DNA of 64,000 bases from Bombella saccharophila (GCF_026385475.1 NZ_JANIDW010000001.1:310001-374000), one strand, 5' to 3'; counted from the first letter of the stretch, positions 52,865-62,788 are shown. Made by a program: numbers and translations. Notes: generated by a model not told the origin, from the letters alone.

Positions 52865-53685
52865 TACGTGCGCGTCGTGAGACGCTAGGAGAACATGCTT
52901 TAATCCGGGGTGATTGCCTCAGCGTGATGCGGCGTATGCCTATGGGGAGTGTGGATGTCGTAGTAACATCGCCTCCCTATAATCTTGGTCTTGCCTATCG
53001 TAGTTATAAAGATAGCCTCTCTGAAGAAAGCTATTTGGATTGGATGGAGCTTATCTGCCAAAAGATAGCCCGTGTTCTTAAAGAAGATGGTTCGTTTTTT
53101 CTCAATATTGCAGGCTCCTCCGCACAGCCTTGGTTACCTTTTGAGCTTATGGTCCGGTTGCGTGGGATTTTTGTGCTGCAAAATCATATTTCATGGGTCA
53201 AATCTATAGCCATTGGTGAGGTTACGCATGGGCATTTTAAGCCTGTAAACTCCCCGCGCTATGTTAATCGTAATCATGAACATATTTTTCACCTCACCAA
53301 ACAAGGTGCAGTAGAGCTTGATAGGCTAGGGGCGGGGGTGCCCTTTACGGATAAGAGCAATATTCATCGCCGCCAACATCAAGAGGATAGGCGGTGTCGG
53401 GGGGATACATGGTTCATCCCTTACGAGACGGTACGGAGTCGTCACGCACGGTATAGCCATCCAGGGACATTTCCTGTTGCCTTGCCAGAGCGTTGTATTC
53501 GCCTGCATGGCTTGAGGCCTGATATGATGGTGTTAGACCCCTTTATGGGCACAGGCACCACCCTTATCGCCGCAGAGGCGTTAAAGGTGCGGTCCATCGG
53601 GATTGAAGCCGATACAACATATGTCCGCTTTGCGCGTAAGCGTCTGCGTGCGATGATAGAGCAAGGCCAAGAGGCGGATGTATGA
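52861..53685 (+). CDS. Orphan site-specific DNA methyltransferase (beta-class, N4-C or N6-A)
   Basis: The 274-residue protein has the catalytic motif TSPPYN (36-41) before the SAM motif DPFMGTGT (226-233). This is the beta-class order, typical of N6-adenine or N4-cytosine DNA methyltransferases. The Ser before PPY leans slightly to N4-cytosine but does not decide it. The middle segment HFKPVNSPRYVNRNHEHIFHLTK and the CRGDTWFIPYETV stretch are target-recognition candidates. There is no restriction gene nearby, and the ATG overlaps the mltA stop, so it is embedded in a housekeeping operon with smr 21 bases downstream. It is not CcrM: that enzyme has DPPYNL and a different layout. Confidence 0.88.
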   Translation: MIRARRETLGEHALIRGDCLSVMRRMPMGSVDVVVTSPPYNLGLAYRSYKDSLSEESYLDWMELICQKIARVLKEDGSFFLNIAGSSAQPWLPFELMVRLRGIFVLQNHISWVKSIAIGEVTHGHFKPVNSPRYVNRNHEHIFHLTKQGAVELDRLGAGVPFTDKSNIHRRQHQEDRRCRGDTWFIPYETVRSRHARYSHPGTFPVALPERCIRLHGLRPDMMVLDPFMGTGTTLIAAEALKVRSIGIEADTTYVRFARKRLRAMIEQGQEADV

Positions 53686-53706
53686 TGGAAGTGGGGCGGT
53701 AAGAGC

Positions 53707-54279
53707 GTGGCAAAGCGAGCATTAGGTGAAGATGAAGCCGCCCTTTGGCGTGCCGTGATGCAGGATGTCACGCCATTGCGCTCTCGTCAGGCTGTTAAGG
53801 CGGTACGCCCGCCTAAGCCCCCTCATAAGCCAGAGTTAAAGCAAGAGGTGGGGGAGGAAAAGCTGGTGCAGCCCGCCCCAATGGTGATGATGCAGCTTGC
53901 TGTATCGCCTGCTAAACCGCTCATCAAGCCTCGGCCTGTGCCACATGTGGGGGTACGGGCGGCTGGGTTGGATGATACACAATGGCGGCGTCTCTCACGG
54001 GGGCAATTACGTGTTGATGCACGGCTCGATTTACATGGCTATATCGTGCAAGAGGCTTTTGAGGTGTTCCATCGGTTTATGCAACGCGGCCGCGTGATGG
54101 GGTGGCGATGTGTGGAAATTGTTACAGGGCTAGGCAGCGGGGCGCGCGGCGGGACAATCCGGCAAGAATTACCCTTATGGTTGCAGCGCAGCGATATTGC
54201 GCCAATGGTGTTGGGGGTTGTCCATAGTCATCGCGGTAATCAAGGGGCTTTAAGGCTTTTATTACGAAAGAAACGTTAG
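53707..54279 (+). CDS. Smr/MutS2-C-terminal-domain protein
   Basis: The 190-residue protein has a Pro/Lys-rich N-terminal half (about 1-95) and a C-terminal Smr domain with LDLHGY, VTGLGSGARGGTIRQELPLWL and GALRLLLRKK. Stand-alone Smr proteins are nucleases; in E. coli SmrB rescues collided ribosomes by cutting mRNA, but that function for this branch is inferred. GTG 53707 is the start, preceded by GGGGCGG at 12 bases. It is the last gene of the mltA-methyltransferase-smr run. Confidence 0.87.
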   Translation: MAKRALGEDEAALWRAVMQDVTPLRSRQAVKAVRPPKPPHKPELKQEVGEEKLVQPAPMVMMQLAVSPAKPLIKPRPVPHVGVRAAGLDDTQWRRLSRGQLRVDARLDLHGYIVQEAFEVFHRFMQRGRVMGWRCVEIVTGLGSGARGGTIRQELPLWLQRSDIAPMVLGVVHSHRGNQGALRLLLRKKR

Positions 54280-54341
54280 GCGGTGAGAAAGATGTTATTT
54301 ACCCTTGGATAAGGGCGAAGGCTCTTCTATAACCAATAGAA

Positions 54342-54358
54342 CGCGAATGATTATTAAT
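54342..54358 (+). promoter_or_regulatory. Fur-like iron box before the ABC importer
   Basis: CGCGAATGATTATTAAT shares 12 of 17 bases with the box before the TonB receptor. It lies 76 bases before the likely start of the substrate-binding gene, inside a 154-base gap. A further small inverted repeat (CCATCG at 54377-54382 with CGATGG at 54394-54399) follows it. Confidence 0.5.
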
Positions 54359-54433
54359 TGAGGCATAAAGTCCAGACCATCGAGCAGAAGCAACGATGGA
54401 CCGGCGTCTCTAGTGGGTAAAGGCGTAATAACG

Positions 54434-55570
54434 ATGGTCTCACTCAAAAGCTTCTTTAATCCTGTAAGTTTAACGATGGCTATGTTGGCAGGAGCTATGC
54501 TCCCGTTACAGGCTCAAGCGAAGGATGTGCGCGATATTACGGGGGAGGTTGTCTCTGTCCCCGACCATCCGCAGCGGATCATCCTTGGGGAAGGGCGGCT
54601 GATTTACGCGCTGGAGCCTTTAGAAGGCCGCCATTTGTTTGACCATATCGTGGGCTGGCAAGGGGAGTTCCGCGAGGCAGATACGCAGAATTACGAGCAA
54701 ATGCTCAAAACCTTCCCAGAGGCGGCACATGTTGCAGTGATTGGCCGCACAACAGCCGATACGATTAGCCCAGAGAAGGTGTTAGACCTCCACCCAGACC
54801 TTGCCATCTTTAGCACAACAGGCCACGGGCCGGGGCAATCTGGCGATGTAACGGCGCGGCTTAGAGCAGCGCACATCCCTGTTTTATTTGTGGATTTCCG
54901 CCAAGACCCGGTAAAGACGACTGTGCCGAGTATGCTCATTTTAGGGCAGGCTCTTGGTCGTGAGGCCGAGGCCAAAGCCTATACGGATTTTTATGAAGAA
55001 CGGCTAAAGGCCATTCGTTCGGTCGTGGAGACCATCCCAGAGGCACAAAAGCCGACTGTATTTATCAATATGCTAGCCGGGGCACGCCAAAGCTGCTGTC
55101 ATACAGCTGGGCGTGGGAATATGGGTGCGTTTATCGAGGCCGCTGGTGGTCGTAATATCGCGGCATCTCTTTTGCCTGGTTATATTGGGGATGTCTCTGC
55201 CGAGATGGTTATCGCCCAAGACCCTGACGTACTTATCTTGGATGGGACACGCGGCCCCGGCCCCAGTGGTCCAGGCCTAAAGATGGGCTCTCAAGTCACG
55301 CCGGAGATGGCAGAAGCCTCATTAAATAGCCTCTTACAAGCCCCGGAGCTTGCAGGGTTGAAGGCTGTGCGGAATGGGCGTGCTTATGGCATCTGGCATA
55401 CATTTTATGACAGCCCCTTTAATATCCTAGCGATTGAGGTCATGGCTAAGTGGTTTTACCCAGAGCGGTTTAAGGATTTAGACCCAGAGGCGGATCGCAG
55501 CCTTGTGCAGAGCCGCTTTACAGCTATGCCAAATAGCGGGACATATTGGATCAAGGCGCATGTCCAGTAA
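54434..55570 (+). CDS. Iron/siderophore ABC transporter, periplasmic substrate-binding protein
   Basis: The 378-residue protein has a signal peptide (MLAGAMLPLQAQA, cut after residue 29) and a type III (BtuF/FhuD-like) binding fold with the pattern DLHPDLAIFST, a Cys-containing GARQSCCHTAG and VIAQDPDVLILDGTRG. Such proteins carry ferric chelates, heme or cobalamin to a FecCD-type permease; ferric iron or siderophore is favoured by the Fur-like box and the window's other iron genes. ATG 54434 is preferred over the in-frame start 21 bases upstream. The permease gene overlaps its end by 11 bases. Confidence 0.88.
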   Translation: MVSLKSFFNPVSLTMAMLAGAMLPLQAQAKDVRDITGEVVSVPDHPQRIILGEGRLIYALEPLEGRHLFDHIVGWQGEFREADTQNYEQMLKTFPEAAHVAVIGRTTADTISPEKVLDLHPDLAIFSTTGHGPGQSGDVTARLRAAHIPVLFVDFRQDPVKTTVPSMLILGQALGREAEAKAYTDFYEERLKAIRSVVETIPEAQKPTVFINMLAGARQSCCHTAGRGNMGAFIEAAGGRNIAASLLPGYIGDVSAEMVIAQDPDVLILDGTRGPGPSGPGLKMGSQVTPEMAEASLNSLLQAPELAGLKAVRNGRAYGIWHTFYDSPFNILAIEVMAKWFYPERFKDLDPEADRSLVQSRFTAMPNSGTYWIKAHVQ

Positions 55571-56657
55571 TGAGGTAAAAAAATCGTTGGGTGATGGGTC
55601 ATCTGAGGAGATGACCCGTCTAGCCACACGTTTGACGGGCATACAAACAGCTTATGTGCAGCTTACGCGCCATAGGGTGGCTCTATTAAGCGTGTTGGCT
55701 GGATTGATTTTGCTGTCACTTTTATTGGACTTCTCCTTAGGGCCAGCTGGGCTGGGGCCACGTGCTTTAGTACATGCGCTCTTTAACCCTTCCTCTGGGA
55801 CAAATGGTGTAATTGTCTGGCATATTCGCTTGCCTTACGCGCTTATGGCTATCCTTGTTGGGTGTGCTTTAGGCATCGCCGGTGGCGAGATGCAAACAGT
55901 GTTGGATAATCCATTGGCCAGCCCTTACACACTTGGCGTGTCTGCGGCTGCGGCCTTTGGGGCATCTTTAGCGATTGTGCTGCATTGGCACATTCCTTAT
56001 GTGCCAGAGACATGGATGGTCCCGCTAGAGGCTTTCTTATTTGCTGTTGGATCAGCTTGTTTGCTGGAGGTTGTGGCACGGGCACGTGGCCATTCCACCA
56101 CGATGGTGGTTTTGTTCGGGATTGCGCTTGTGTTTACCTTCCATGCTTTTGTGGCGTTGATGCAGTTCATTGCCGATGAGGATGCCCTACAAGACCTCGT
56201 CTTTTGGACAATGGGCAGTTTAACACGCGCCGATTGGGGGAAGATTAGCGTCATGGCGGTAGGCTGTGCGGTGGTTTTGCCTTTTTGCTTCCGTGCAGCC
56301 CCAGCTTTAACGGCTCTGCGTCTGGGGGAGGATCGTGCGGCGAGTTATGGGGTGGATGTCAAACATTTGCGGATGATGTCTTTATTGCGGATTAGCGTCC
56401 TCTCAGCTCTAGCGGTGTCCTTTGTGGGGACGATTGGGTTTGTCGGGTTGGTAGCCCCGCATATTGCACGGCGACTTTTGGGGGAGGATCATCGTTTTTA
56501 TCTTCCCGGTTCTGCCCTATGTGGGTGCTTGATAATGTCTCTTGCCTCCATAGCAGCGAAGAACATCATGCCGGGGGTAGTGATTCCTGTTGGGATTGTG
56601 ACCTCCTTAGTGGGGATTCCTTTCTTCCTTGCTGTGGTTTTACGAAAGGGGGCGTAA
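55560..56657 (+). CDS. FecCD-family ABC transporter permease
   Basis: The 365-residue protein has a soluble N-terminal extension (about 50 residues) and then the FecCD permease signatures: RLPYALMAILVGCALGIAGGEMQTVLDNPLASPYTLGVS, seen as LGIAGGEMQ, and the C-terminal VGTIGFVGLVAPHIARRL that contacts the ATPase. About nine membrane helices are visible. ATG 55560 (AAGG 4 bases upstream) is chosen; the frame to 55503 overlaps the binding-protein gene more deeply. Iron or heme is the probable substrate by context. The ATPase gene starts one base after its stop. Confidence 0.9.
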   Translation: MSSNEVKKSLGDGSSEEMTRLATRLTGIQTAYVQLTRHRVALLSVLAGLILLSLLLDFSLGPAGLGPRALVHALFNPSSGTNGVIVWHIRLPYALMAILVGCALGIAGGEMQTVLDNPLASPYTLGVSAAAAFGASLAIVLHWHIPYVPETWMVPLEAFLFAVGSACLLEVVARARGHSTTMVVLFGIALVFTFHAFVALMQFIADEDALQDLVFWTMGSLTRADWGKISVMAVGCAVVLPFCFRAAPALTALRLGEDRAASYGVDVKHLRMMSLLRISVLSALAVSFVGTIGFVGLVAPHIARRLLGEDHRFYLPGSALCGCLIMSLASIAAKNIMPGVVIPVGIVTSLVGIPFFLAVVLRKGA

Positions 56658-57434
56658 ATGCTGGAGATTGAGAGCCTTTGCGTCCATTATGGGCGGCGGG
56701 AAGTGCTGCACCGTATGACATTGGCCCCCATGCAAGCAGGGCGTGTTACAGCCCTTTTGGGGCCGAACGGGTCGGGAAAATCGACCTTTATGCGCGGTAT
56801 TGCGGGGCTTGTTCGGGCAGAGGGGCGTATTCGCCTAGGGGGGAAGGACCTCTCTAGCCTTGCTGTGGGGGAGCGGTCACGCTTAGCGGCGTATTTACCG
56901 CAGAGCCTCCCTCCAACAGTGCATCTTCAGGTGATTGAAGCGGTGATGGTAGCGCGGCGGGCAGGCGAGGCTGTCTCGGCTGAATGTGCTTTGCGCGATA
57001 GCACTGATGTGTTGGAGGAGCTAGGGATTGGCCATCTTGCCCTCCGTTATATGGATGAACTCTCCGGTGGGCAGCGTCAGATGGTTGGTCTGGCACAAGC
57101 CTTAGTGCGCCGTCCTGCGATGTTGTTGCTTGATGAGCCCTTAAGCGCGTTGGATTTACGCTATCAGTTTGCTGTGATGGATGTTGTGAGGCGGGAGACG
57201 CGTAAACGCAATATCGTCACATTGCTGGTTGTGCATGACCTCAACATCGCTCTCCAACGCGCTGATGATGTCGTCTATATGCGCAATGGTCGCCTTGTCG
57301 CACAGGGTAGCGTGATGGGTGTTACCACACCTGAGGTTCTCGGTGATGTTTATGGGGTTGAGACCCGTCTTGAAGTCTGCCCCCGTGGCCTGCCTCATGT
57401 GCTGGTAGATGGCATTATAGGAGAGGATGCTTAA
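56658..57434 (+). CDS. Iron-type ABC transporter ATP-binding protein
   Basis: The 258-residue ABC ATPase has Walker A GPNGSGKST (35-43), the LSGGQRQMVGLAQAL signature, Walker B MLLLDEPLSALD and a VVHDLNIALQRADDV switch region. The last fits the FecE/FhuC/BtuD group importing chelated iron or cobalamin. It follows the permease directly, and the three genes make a complete importer with no separate outer-membrane receptor here; the TonB receptor at 35486 could serve it. It ends 24 bases from the convergent hemF. Confidence 0.92.
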   Translation: MLEIESLCVHYGRREVLHRMTLAPMQAGRVTALLGPNGSGKSTFMRGIAGLVRAEGRIRLGGKDLSSLAVGERSRLAAYLPQSLPPTVHLQVIEAVMVARRAGEAVSAECALRDSTDVLEELGIGHLALRYMDELSGGQRQMVGLAQALVRRPAMLLLDEPLSALDLRYQFAVMDVVRRETRKRNIVTLLVVHDLNIALQRADDVVYMRNGRLVAQGSVMGVTTPEVLGDVYGVETRLEVCPRGLPHVLVDGIIGEDA

Positions 57435-57458
57435 GAAGGCGCCCTCTCTATGGGAGGA

Positions 57459-58364
57459 TTAAGGCCAGATAACCTCTGGCGGCATGGACATGAGGATAGC
57501 CTCCGTATTGCCCCCTGTTTTTAACCCAAAGAGCGTGCCTCTGTCGTAAAGGAGGTTAAACTCCACATAACGACCGCGCCGCTTGAGCTGTGCTAGGCGG
57601 TCTTCCTCGCTCCATGGGGTGAACATGCGTTTGCGGACAATGGCAGCGTAGCATTCCAAAAACGCATCGCCGACATCGCGGGTGAAGGTAAAGTCGCTTG
57701 CGAGATTACCGCTATCGAGCCAATCATAAAAGATGCCTCCAAGCCCGCGTGGTTCATTGCGATGTTTGAGGAAGAAATATTCATCACACCAAGCTTTAAA
57801 GCGTGGGTAATAAGCAGGGTCGTGCCTATCGCACGCTTGCTTAAAGGCGGCATGAAACATAGCCGCATCATCAAGAGCTTCTTGGCTCTCGGGGAACATG
57901 GGGGTGATGTCGCCACCACCGCCAAACCAGCCCTTGGAGGTCAGGATCATCCGTGTGTTGAAATGCGCTGCACTGACATGCGGGTTACAGGGATGAGCTA
58001 CGAGAGAAATACCAGTGGCAAAAAAGCGTGGGTCACTCTCTGCCCCGGGGATGGATTTGCGGAACTCCGGCGTGAACTCCCCCCACACGGTGGAAATATT
58101 GACACCAACTTTCTCAAACACGCGGCCTTTCATGACGGACATAACCCCGCCGCCACCTTCAGCACGCTTCCATGATGTTTGTTGGAAGCGACCAGCCTCC
58201 GTACGCCCCTTCAATGTTGGGGCATTTTCTGCAACGGCCTTATCCTCCAAAGCTTCATAGGTGGCACAAAGCCGGTCACGTAAGTTCTCAAACCAATATT
58301 GGGCGTCTTTTGTTAACGCTGTATGAGGGAGGTCAGGTAGAGTGAAGCTATTGGAGGAAGGCAT
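57459..58364 (-). CDS. hemF: Oxygen-dependent coproporphyrinogen III oxidase
   Basis: The 301-residue enzyme has the HemF landmarks: [25 protein letters not shown], the GGGGDITP motif (here [12 protein letters not shown]), [19 protein letters not shown] and the final [19 protein letters not shown]. It oxidises coproporphyrinogen III to protoporphyrinogen IX with oxygen, a cytoplasmic step of heme synthesis. ATG 58364 has AGGAAG about 7 bases upstream. A perfect inverted repeat lies 20 bases before the ATG (58384-58412) and could be an operator. Confidence 0.96.
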   Translation of the reverse strand: MPSSNSFTLPDLPHTALTKDAQYWFENLRDRLCATYEALEDKAVAENAPTLKGRTEAGRFQQTSWKRAEGGGGVMSVMKGRVFEKVGVNISTVWGEFTPEFRKSIPGAESDPRFFATGISLVAHPCNPHVSAAHFNTRMILTSKGWFGGGGDITPMFPESQEALDDAAMFHAAFKQACDRHDPAYYPRFKAWCDEYFFLKHRNEPRGLGGIFYDWLDSGNLASDFTFTRDVGDAFLECYAAIVRKRMFTPWSEEDRLAQLKRRGRYVEFNLLYDRGTLFGLKTGGNTEAILMSMPPEVIWP

Positions 58365-58681
58365 AATGATCTTCCTATTCCTCATAGAATGAAGCGATTT
58401 CTTTCATTCTATCATAGGGGAATGTCCTCACAAGACAAAAAGCCGTGTCTGCTTACTGGCTGTTCTTGATTCTGTAATTAGGAGACGCAAAACTATAGTT
58501 AGTCTGTTCTCCCATGCTGTAAAAGGTGAAGAGAGATAGAAGATCGTCTTTAACTCTTGATTTTAGGGTTGCTCTTCTGAAAAACTCTTCGTTATCTGAG
58601 AAAGGACTGTCAGCAGCTTGGTAGGGGGCTATGGAGAGCTTATCAGCCAGGCCGGGTTTAGGCAGGATGGAGTGAGGATTT
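58365..58681. other. Intergenic region hemF/mtnP
   Basis: This 317-base gap between divergent hemF and mtnP holds the hemF-side inverted repeat (58384-58412) and AT-rich sequence that must contain both promoters. One minus-strand frame (58453-58713) crosses it but overlaps the mtnP start and looks like noise. I see no tRNA, no terminator and no recognisable riboswitch. Confidence 0.5.
58384..58412. promoter_or_regulatory. Perfect 10-bp inverted repeat before hemF
   Basis: ATAGAATGAA (58384-58393) and its exact complement TTCATTCTAT (58403-58412) are separated by 9 bases and centred about 34 bases upstream of the hemF ATG. The dyad has operator-like size and could be bound by a heme, iron or oxygen regulator; it has no T-tail, so it is not a terminator. 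It matches no Fur or FNR box that I know. Confidence 0.45.
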
Positions 58682-59578
58682 ATGGTTGCAGAAGATACAA
58701 TCGAGCCTGTCATTGGTGTTATCGGAGGCTCCGGCCTTTATGAGATTGATGGGCTGGAAAACCGGGAATGGCGTCGTTGTGAGTCGCCATGGGGTAAGCC
58801 TTCGGACGAGCTGCTTTTTGGCACGCTGGAGGGTGTGCGATGCGTCTTTTTACCACGCCATGGCCGTGGGCATCCTATCCCACCTTCCCGTTTGAATTAT
58901 CGTGCTAATATTGATGCGCTCAAACGTGCAGGTGTGACGGATATTATTTCCCTTTCCGCTGTTGGCTCTTTGAAGGAAGATTTAGCTCCCGGCCATTTTG
59001 TGTTGGTTGATCAGTTTATCGACCTCACACAAGGCCGTCCCCGGACCTTCTTTGAGGAAGGCTGCGTGGCCCATGTGGCCATGGGTGAGCCTGTTTCAGC
59101 ACGAATGGCTAAAACATTAGCTGAGGAGGCTGAAAAGCTGGATATTTCCGTCACGAAGGGCGGGACTTATGTGGTGATCGAGGGGCCTCAATTCTCCACA
59201 CGGGCCGAGAGTGAGCTTTATCGCTCTTGGGGGGCGTCTGTCATTGGGATGACAAACATGCCAGAAGCACGCCTCGCGCGGGAAGCAGAGATGAACTACG
59301 CTACCGTTGCGATGGTGACGGATTATGATTGCTGGCATGAGGAGCATGAGCATGTCACGGTGGAGGCTGTAATTCGGACGATGAAGAGCAACTCCACCCA
59401 TGCGCGGGAGCTTGTCCGCCGCGCTATTCCTGCCCTTGGGAAGCCGCGGCCTATTTGCACAGGCCCCGGTGCGGCAGAGCGTGCGTTGGATAACGCCATT
59501 ATCACCCCGCCAGAAGCACGGGATTTTGCGGCTATTTCACGCTTGGATGCGGTCGCAGGCCGTGTTTTGATGGGCTAA
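58682..59578 (+). CDS. mtnP: S-methyl-5'-thioadenosine phosphorylase
   Basis: The 298-residue protein has the MTAP signatures: GVIGGSGLYEIDGL, PRHGRGHPIPPSRLNYRANI, SAVGSLKEDLAPGHFV, IEGPQFSTRAES and MTNMPEARLAREAEM. It splits methylthioadenosine into adenine and methylthioribose 1-phosphate, feeding purine and methionine salvage. The remaining mtn salvage genes are absent from this window. ATG 58682 has GAGTGAGG about 5 bases upstream. It is followed by a strong terminator. Confidence 0.95.
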   Translation: MVAEDTIEPVIGVIGGSGLYEIDGLENREWRRCESPWGKPSDELLFGTLEGVRCVFLPRHGRGHPIPPSRLNYRANIDALKRAGVTDIISLSAVGSLKEDLAPGHFVLVDQFIDLTQGRPRTFFEEGCVAHVAMGEPVSARMAKTLAEEAEKLDISVTKGGTYVVIEGPQFSTRAESELYRSWGASVIGMTNMPEARLAREAEMNYATVAMVTDYDCWHEEHEHVTVEAVIRTMKSNSTHARELVRRAIPALGKPRPICTGPGAAERALDNAIITPPEARDFAAISRLDAVAGRVLMG

Positions 59579-59613
59579 GTCCAGCCTGTGATGATGCAGG
59601 AATGACGCTGTAG

Positions 59614-59652
59614 AAAAGCCCCTCTGTTCCATTGTAAGCAGAGGGGCTTTTT
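59614..59652. terminator. Terminator between mtnP and the SDR gene
   Basis: A perfect 13-bp stem (AAAAGCCCCTCTG at 59614-59626 with CAGAGGGGCTTTT at 59639-59651) closes a 12-base loop, with a run of Ts after it and As before it, so it can work for both convergent genes. Confidence 0.88.
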
Positions 59653-59678
59653 CTATCTTTTTCTAGGATGAATGGGGC

Positions 59679-60467
59679 CTAAAATCCGTGGAGCAAGCCG
59701 CCATCAATCGGGATGCGCGTCCCGGTGATATAAGCGGCAAGCGGGCTTGCGAGAAATGCTACGAGATGGCCGAACTCCTCAGGCTGGGCATAACGGCCTG
59801 CGGGGATCCCAGCTTCTTTTTGTTTGCGAAACTCTGCGAGGGGAATCCCCGCTTTTTCGGCACGGATTTTATTGAGCGTTGCAGTGCGTTCTGTCTCAAA
59901 CCGACCGGGGAGAATGGTGTTAACAGTCACGCCATCCTGCGTTACCTCACGCGCAAGCGTTTTGCCCCAACTCGCCAAAGCAGAGCGTAACGCGCTAGAG
60001 AGAACAAGATTAGGGATAGGCTCCACAATACTGGTGGAGGAAATCATAAGGATGCGCCCAAATTGCCGTTGCCTCATCCCCGGTAGATATTGGCTGACAA
60101 GCTGCATAATGGGCAGCAGCATGGTTGTGGCTTCTTGCTGCCATAGGGCTGGGTCGCACTCTGTTGCAGGGCCAAGGGGCGGGCCGCCGCCATTGCCGAT
60201 GATAATATCAACTTCTGGCAAATCTGCTTTTAAGGTTTTGAGGCACGTTTGGACACTCTCTTGAGAGGCAAAATCTACACTATGCCACTGTGGTGTGATG
60301 CTTGTCTCAGCCGTGATTTTTGTTGCAGCCTGTTGGAGGGTCGCCTCATTGCGAGCGAGGAGATAAGGGCGTACCCCTTCTTTTGCAAGGGCTAGGGCGG
60401 CCCCTAGTCCCAGCCCTTGGCTACCCCCCATAATAATGGCCGAGCGGCGCGTAAGATGTAGGTCCAT
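59679..60467 (-). CDS. SDR-family protein lacking the canonical catalytic Tyr and Lys
   Basis: The 262-residue Rossmann protein has the nucleotide-binding GGSQGLGLG (14-22), a NGGGPP motif (92-97), MISSTS (141-146) with the catalytic-position Ser, and the late PGRFETER and IPIDGG segments of classical short-chain dehydrogenases. In the helix that normally carries Tyr-x-x-x-Lys, residues 157 and 161 are Ser and Arg (NLVLSSALRSAL). It belongs to a divergent 3-oxoacyl-ACP-reductase-like subgroup, so dehydrogenase activity is doubtful. AGGGGGAG lies about 8 bases before the ATG. Its leader holds an inverted repeat (60497-60541). Confidence 0.85.
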   Translation of the reverse strand: MDLHLTRRSAIIMGGSQGLGLGAALALAKEGVRPYLLARNEATLQQAATKITAETSITPQWHSVDFASQESVQTCLKTLKADLPEVDIIIGNGGGPPLGPATECDPALWQQEATTMLLPIMQLVSQYLPGMRQRQFGRILMISSTSIVEPIPNLVLSSALRSALASWGKTLAREVTQDGVTVNTILPGRFETERTATLNKIRAEKAGIPLAEFRKQKEAGIPAGRYAQPEEFGHLVAFLASPLAAYITGTRIPIDGGLLHGF

Positions 60468-60496
60468 AATCTGGCTCCCCCTTTTAAAAGACCTTC

Positions 60497-60541
60497 ACAC
60501 CATTCATCCTCTCGGAGAGGAGCGCAAGAGGGAGATGGTGT
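60497..60541 (-). repeat. Structured leader / inverted repeat before the SDR gene
   Basis: ACACCAT (60497-60503) pairs with ATGGTGT (60535-60541), enclosing a smaller CCTCTC/GAGAGG repeat (60508-60520). It lies 30 bases upstream of the SDR ATG. It could be a leader RNA stem or protein operator; neither is shown by the sequence alone. Confidence 0.3.
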
Positions 60542-60627
60542 TTGACATAGAATAAGAAAATCTAATGAATAATAGATATTAAAAGGCAATAACGATTAAA
60601 AAACATCATAAGGACGCCTCTCTCCTG

Positions 60628-60656
60628 CTTGACGCTGCTAGAGGGCATCACTATCT
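60628..60656 (+). promoter_or_regulatory. Heat-shock (sigma-32) promoter of groES-groEL
   Basis: CTTGAC (60628-60633) and CTATCT (60651-60656) are separated by 17 bases, close to the alphaproteobacterial RpoH pattern (CTTGAC, 17-18 bases, CYTATNT). It lies 108 bases before the groES ATG, leaving a long leader with the inverted repeat listed next. Confidence 0.7.
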
Positions 60657-60686
60657 CTCATTCGCCCCACAAAATGGGGAGTTTTC

Positions 60687-60715
60687 TTGGTGCGCTGCTA
60701 GATTGAGCGCAATAA
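60687..60715 (+). promoter_or_regulatory. CIRCE-like imperfect inverted repeat before groES
   Basis: TTGGTGCGCT (60687-60696) and AGCGCAATAA (60706-60715) are 8/10 complementary across a 9-base spacer, the geometry of an HrcA-binding CIRCE element. The arms differ from the consensus TTAGCACTC/GAGTGCTAA, so this may be a degenerate CIRCE or just a leader hairpin. Confidence 0.4.
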
Positions 60716-60764
60716 CCCGGCTGCGCTGCTTTATGAGAAGGGCCAGCCTAGAATGGAGTGATCC

Positions 60765-61055
60765 ATGACGAAATTTCGTCCCCTTCACGACCGTGTAGTG
60801 GTCCGTCGCCTAGATGGTGAGGAAAAAACCGCTGGTGGCATTATCATTCCTGAGACCGCTAAGGAAAAGCCAATGGAAGGCGAGGTTCTCGCTGTTGGCT
60901 CTGGTGCCCGTAACGAGCAAGGCCAGGTTGTGCCGTTGGATGTTAAAGTGGGCGACCGTGTCCTCTTTGGCAAATGGTCCGGCACTGAGGTGAAGGTCAA
61001 TGGGGAAGACCTGTTGATCATGAAAGAGAGCGACATTCTTGGCGTTGTTGGCTAA
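60765..61055 (+). CDS. groES: Co-chaperonin GroES
   Basis: The 96-residue protein has the GroES pattern [33 protein letters not shown] with the mobile loop, and ends [10 protein letters not shown]. Seven copies cap GroEL during folding. It is the first gene of groES-groEL, behind a sigma-32-type promoter, and GGAGTGATCC precedes the ATG. A 57-base gap leads to groEL. Confidence 0.97.
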   Translation: MTKFRPLHDRVVVRRLDGEEKTAGGIIIPETAKEKPMEGEVLAVGSGARNEQGQVVPLDVKVGDRVLFGKWSGTEVKVNGEDLLIMKESDILGVVG

Positions 61056-61097
61056 GGCTGCGCCCTCTCTTTAAATCCTGTTCTGACCTTTGTTTAA

Positions 61098-62774
<1,677 letters not shown>

Positions 62775-62788
62775 TCGCTCATTCTTCC

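Noticed and set aside
54377-54399. Small stem before the iron ABC importer as a riboswitch
   Set aside because: Only a 6-bp inverted repeat; no cobalamin, FMN or other riboswitch core is visible in the 154-base gap.
58453-58713. 86-residue minus-strand frame between hemF and mtnP
   Set aside because: It overlaps the mtnP start, has no ribosome site that I can see and no recognisable protein pattern.
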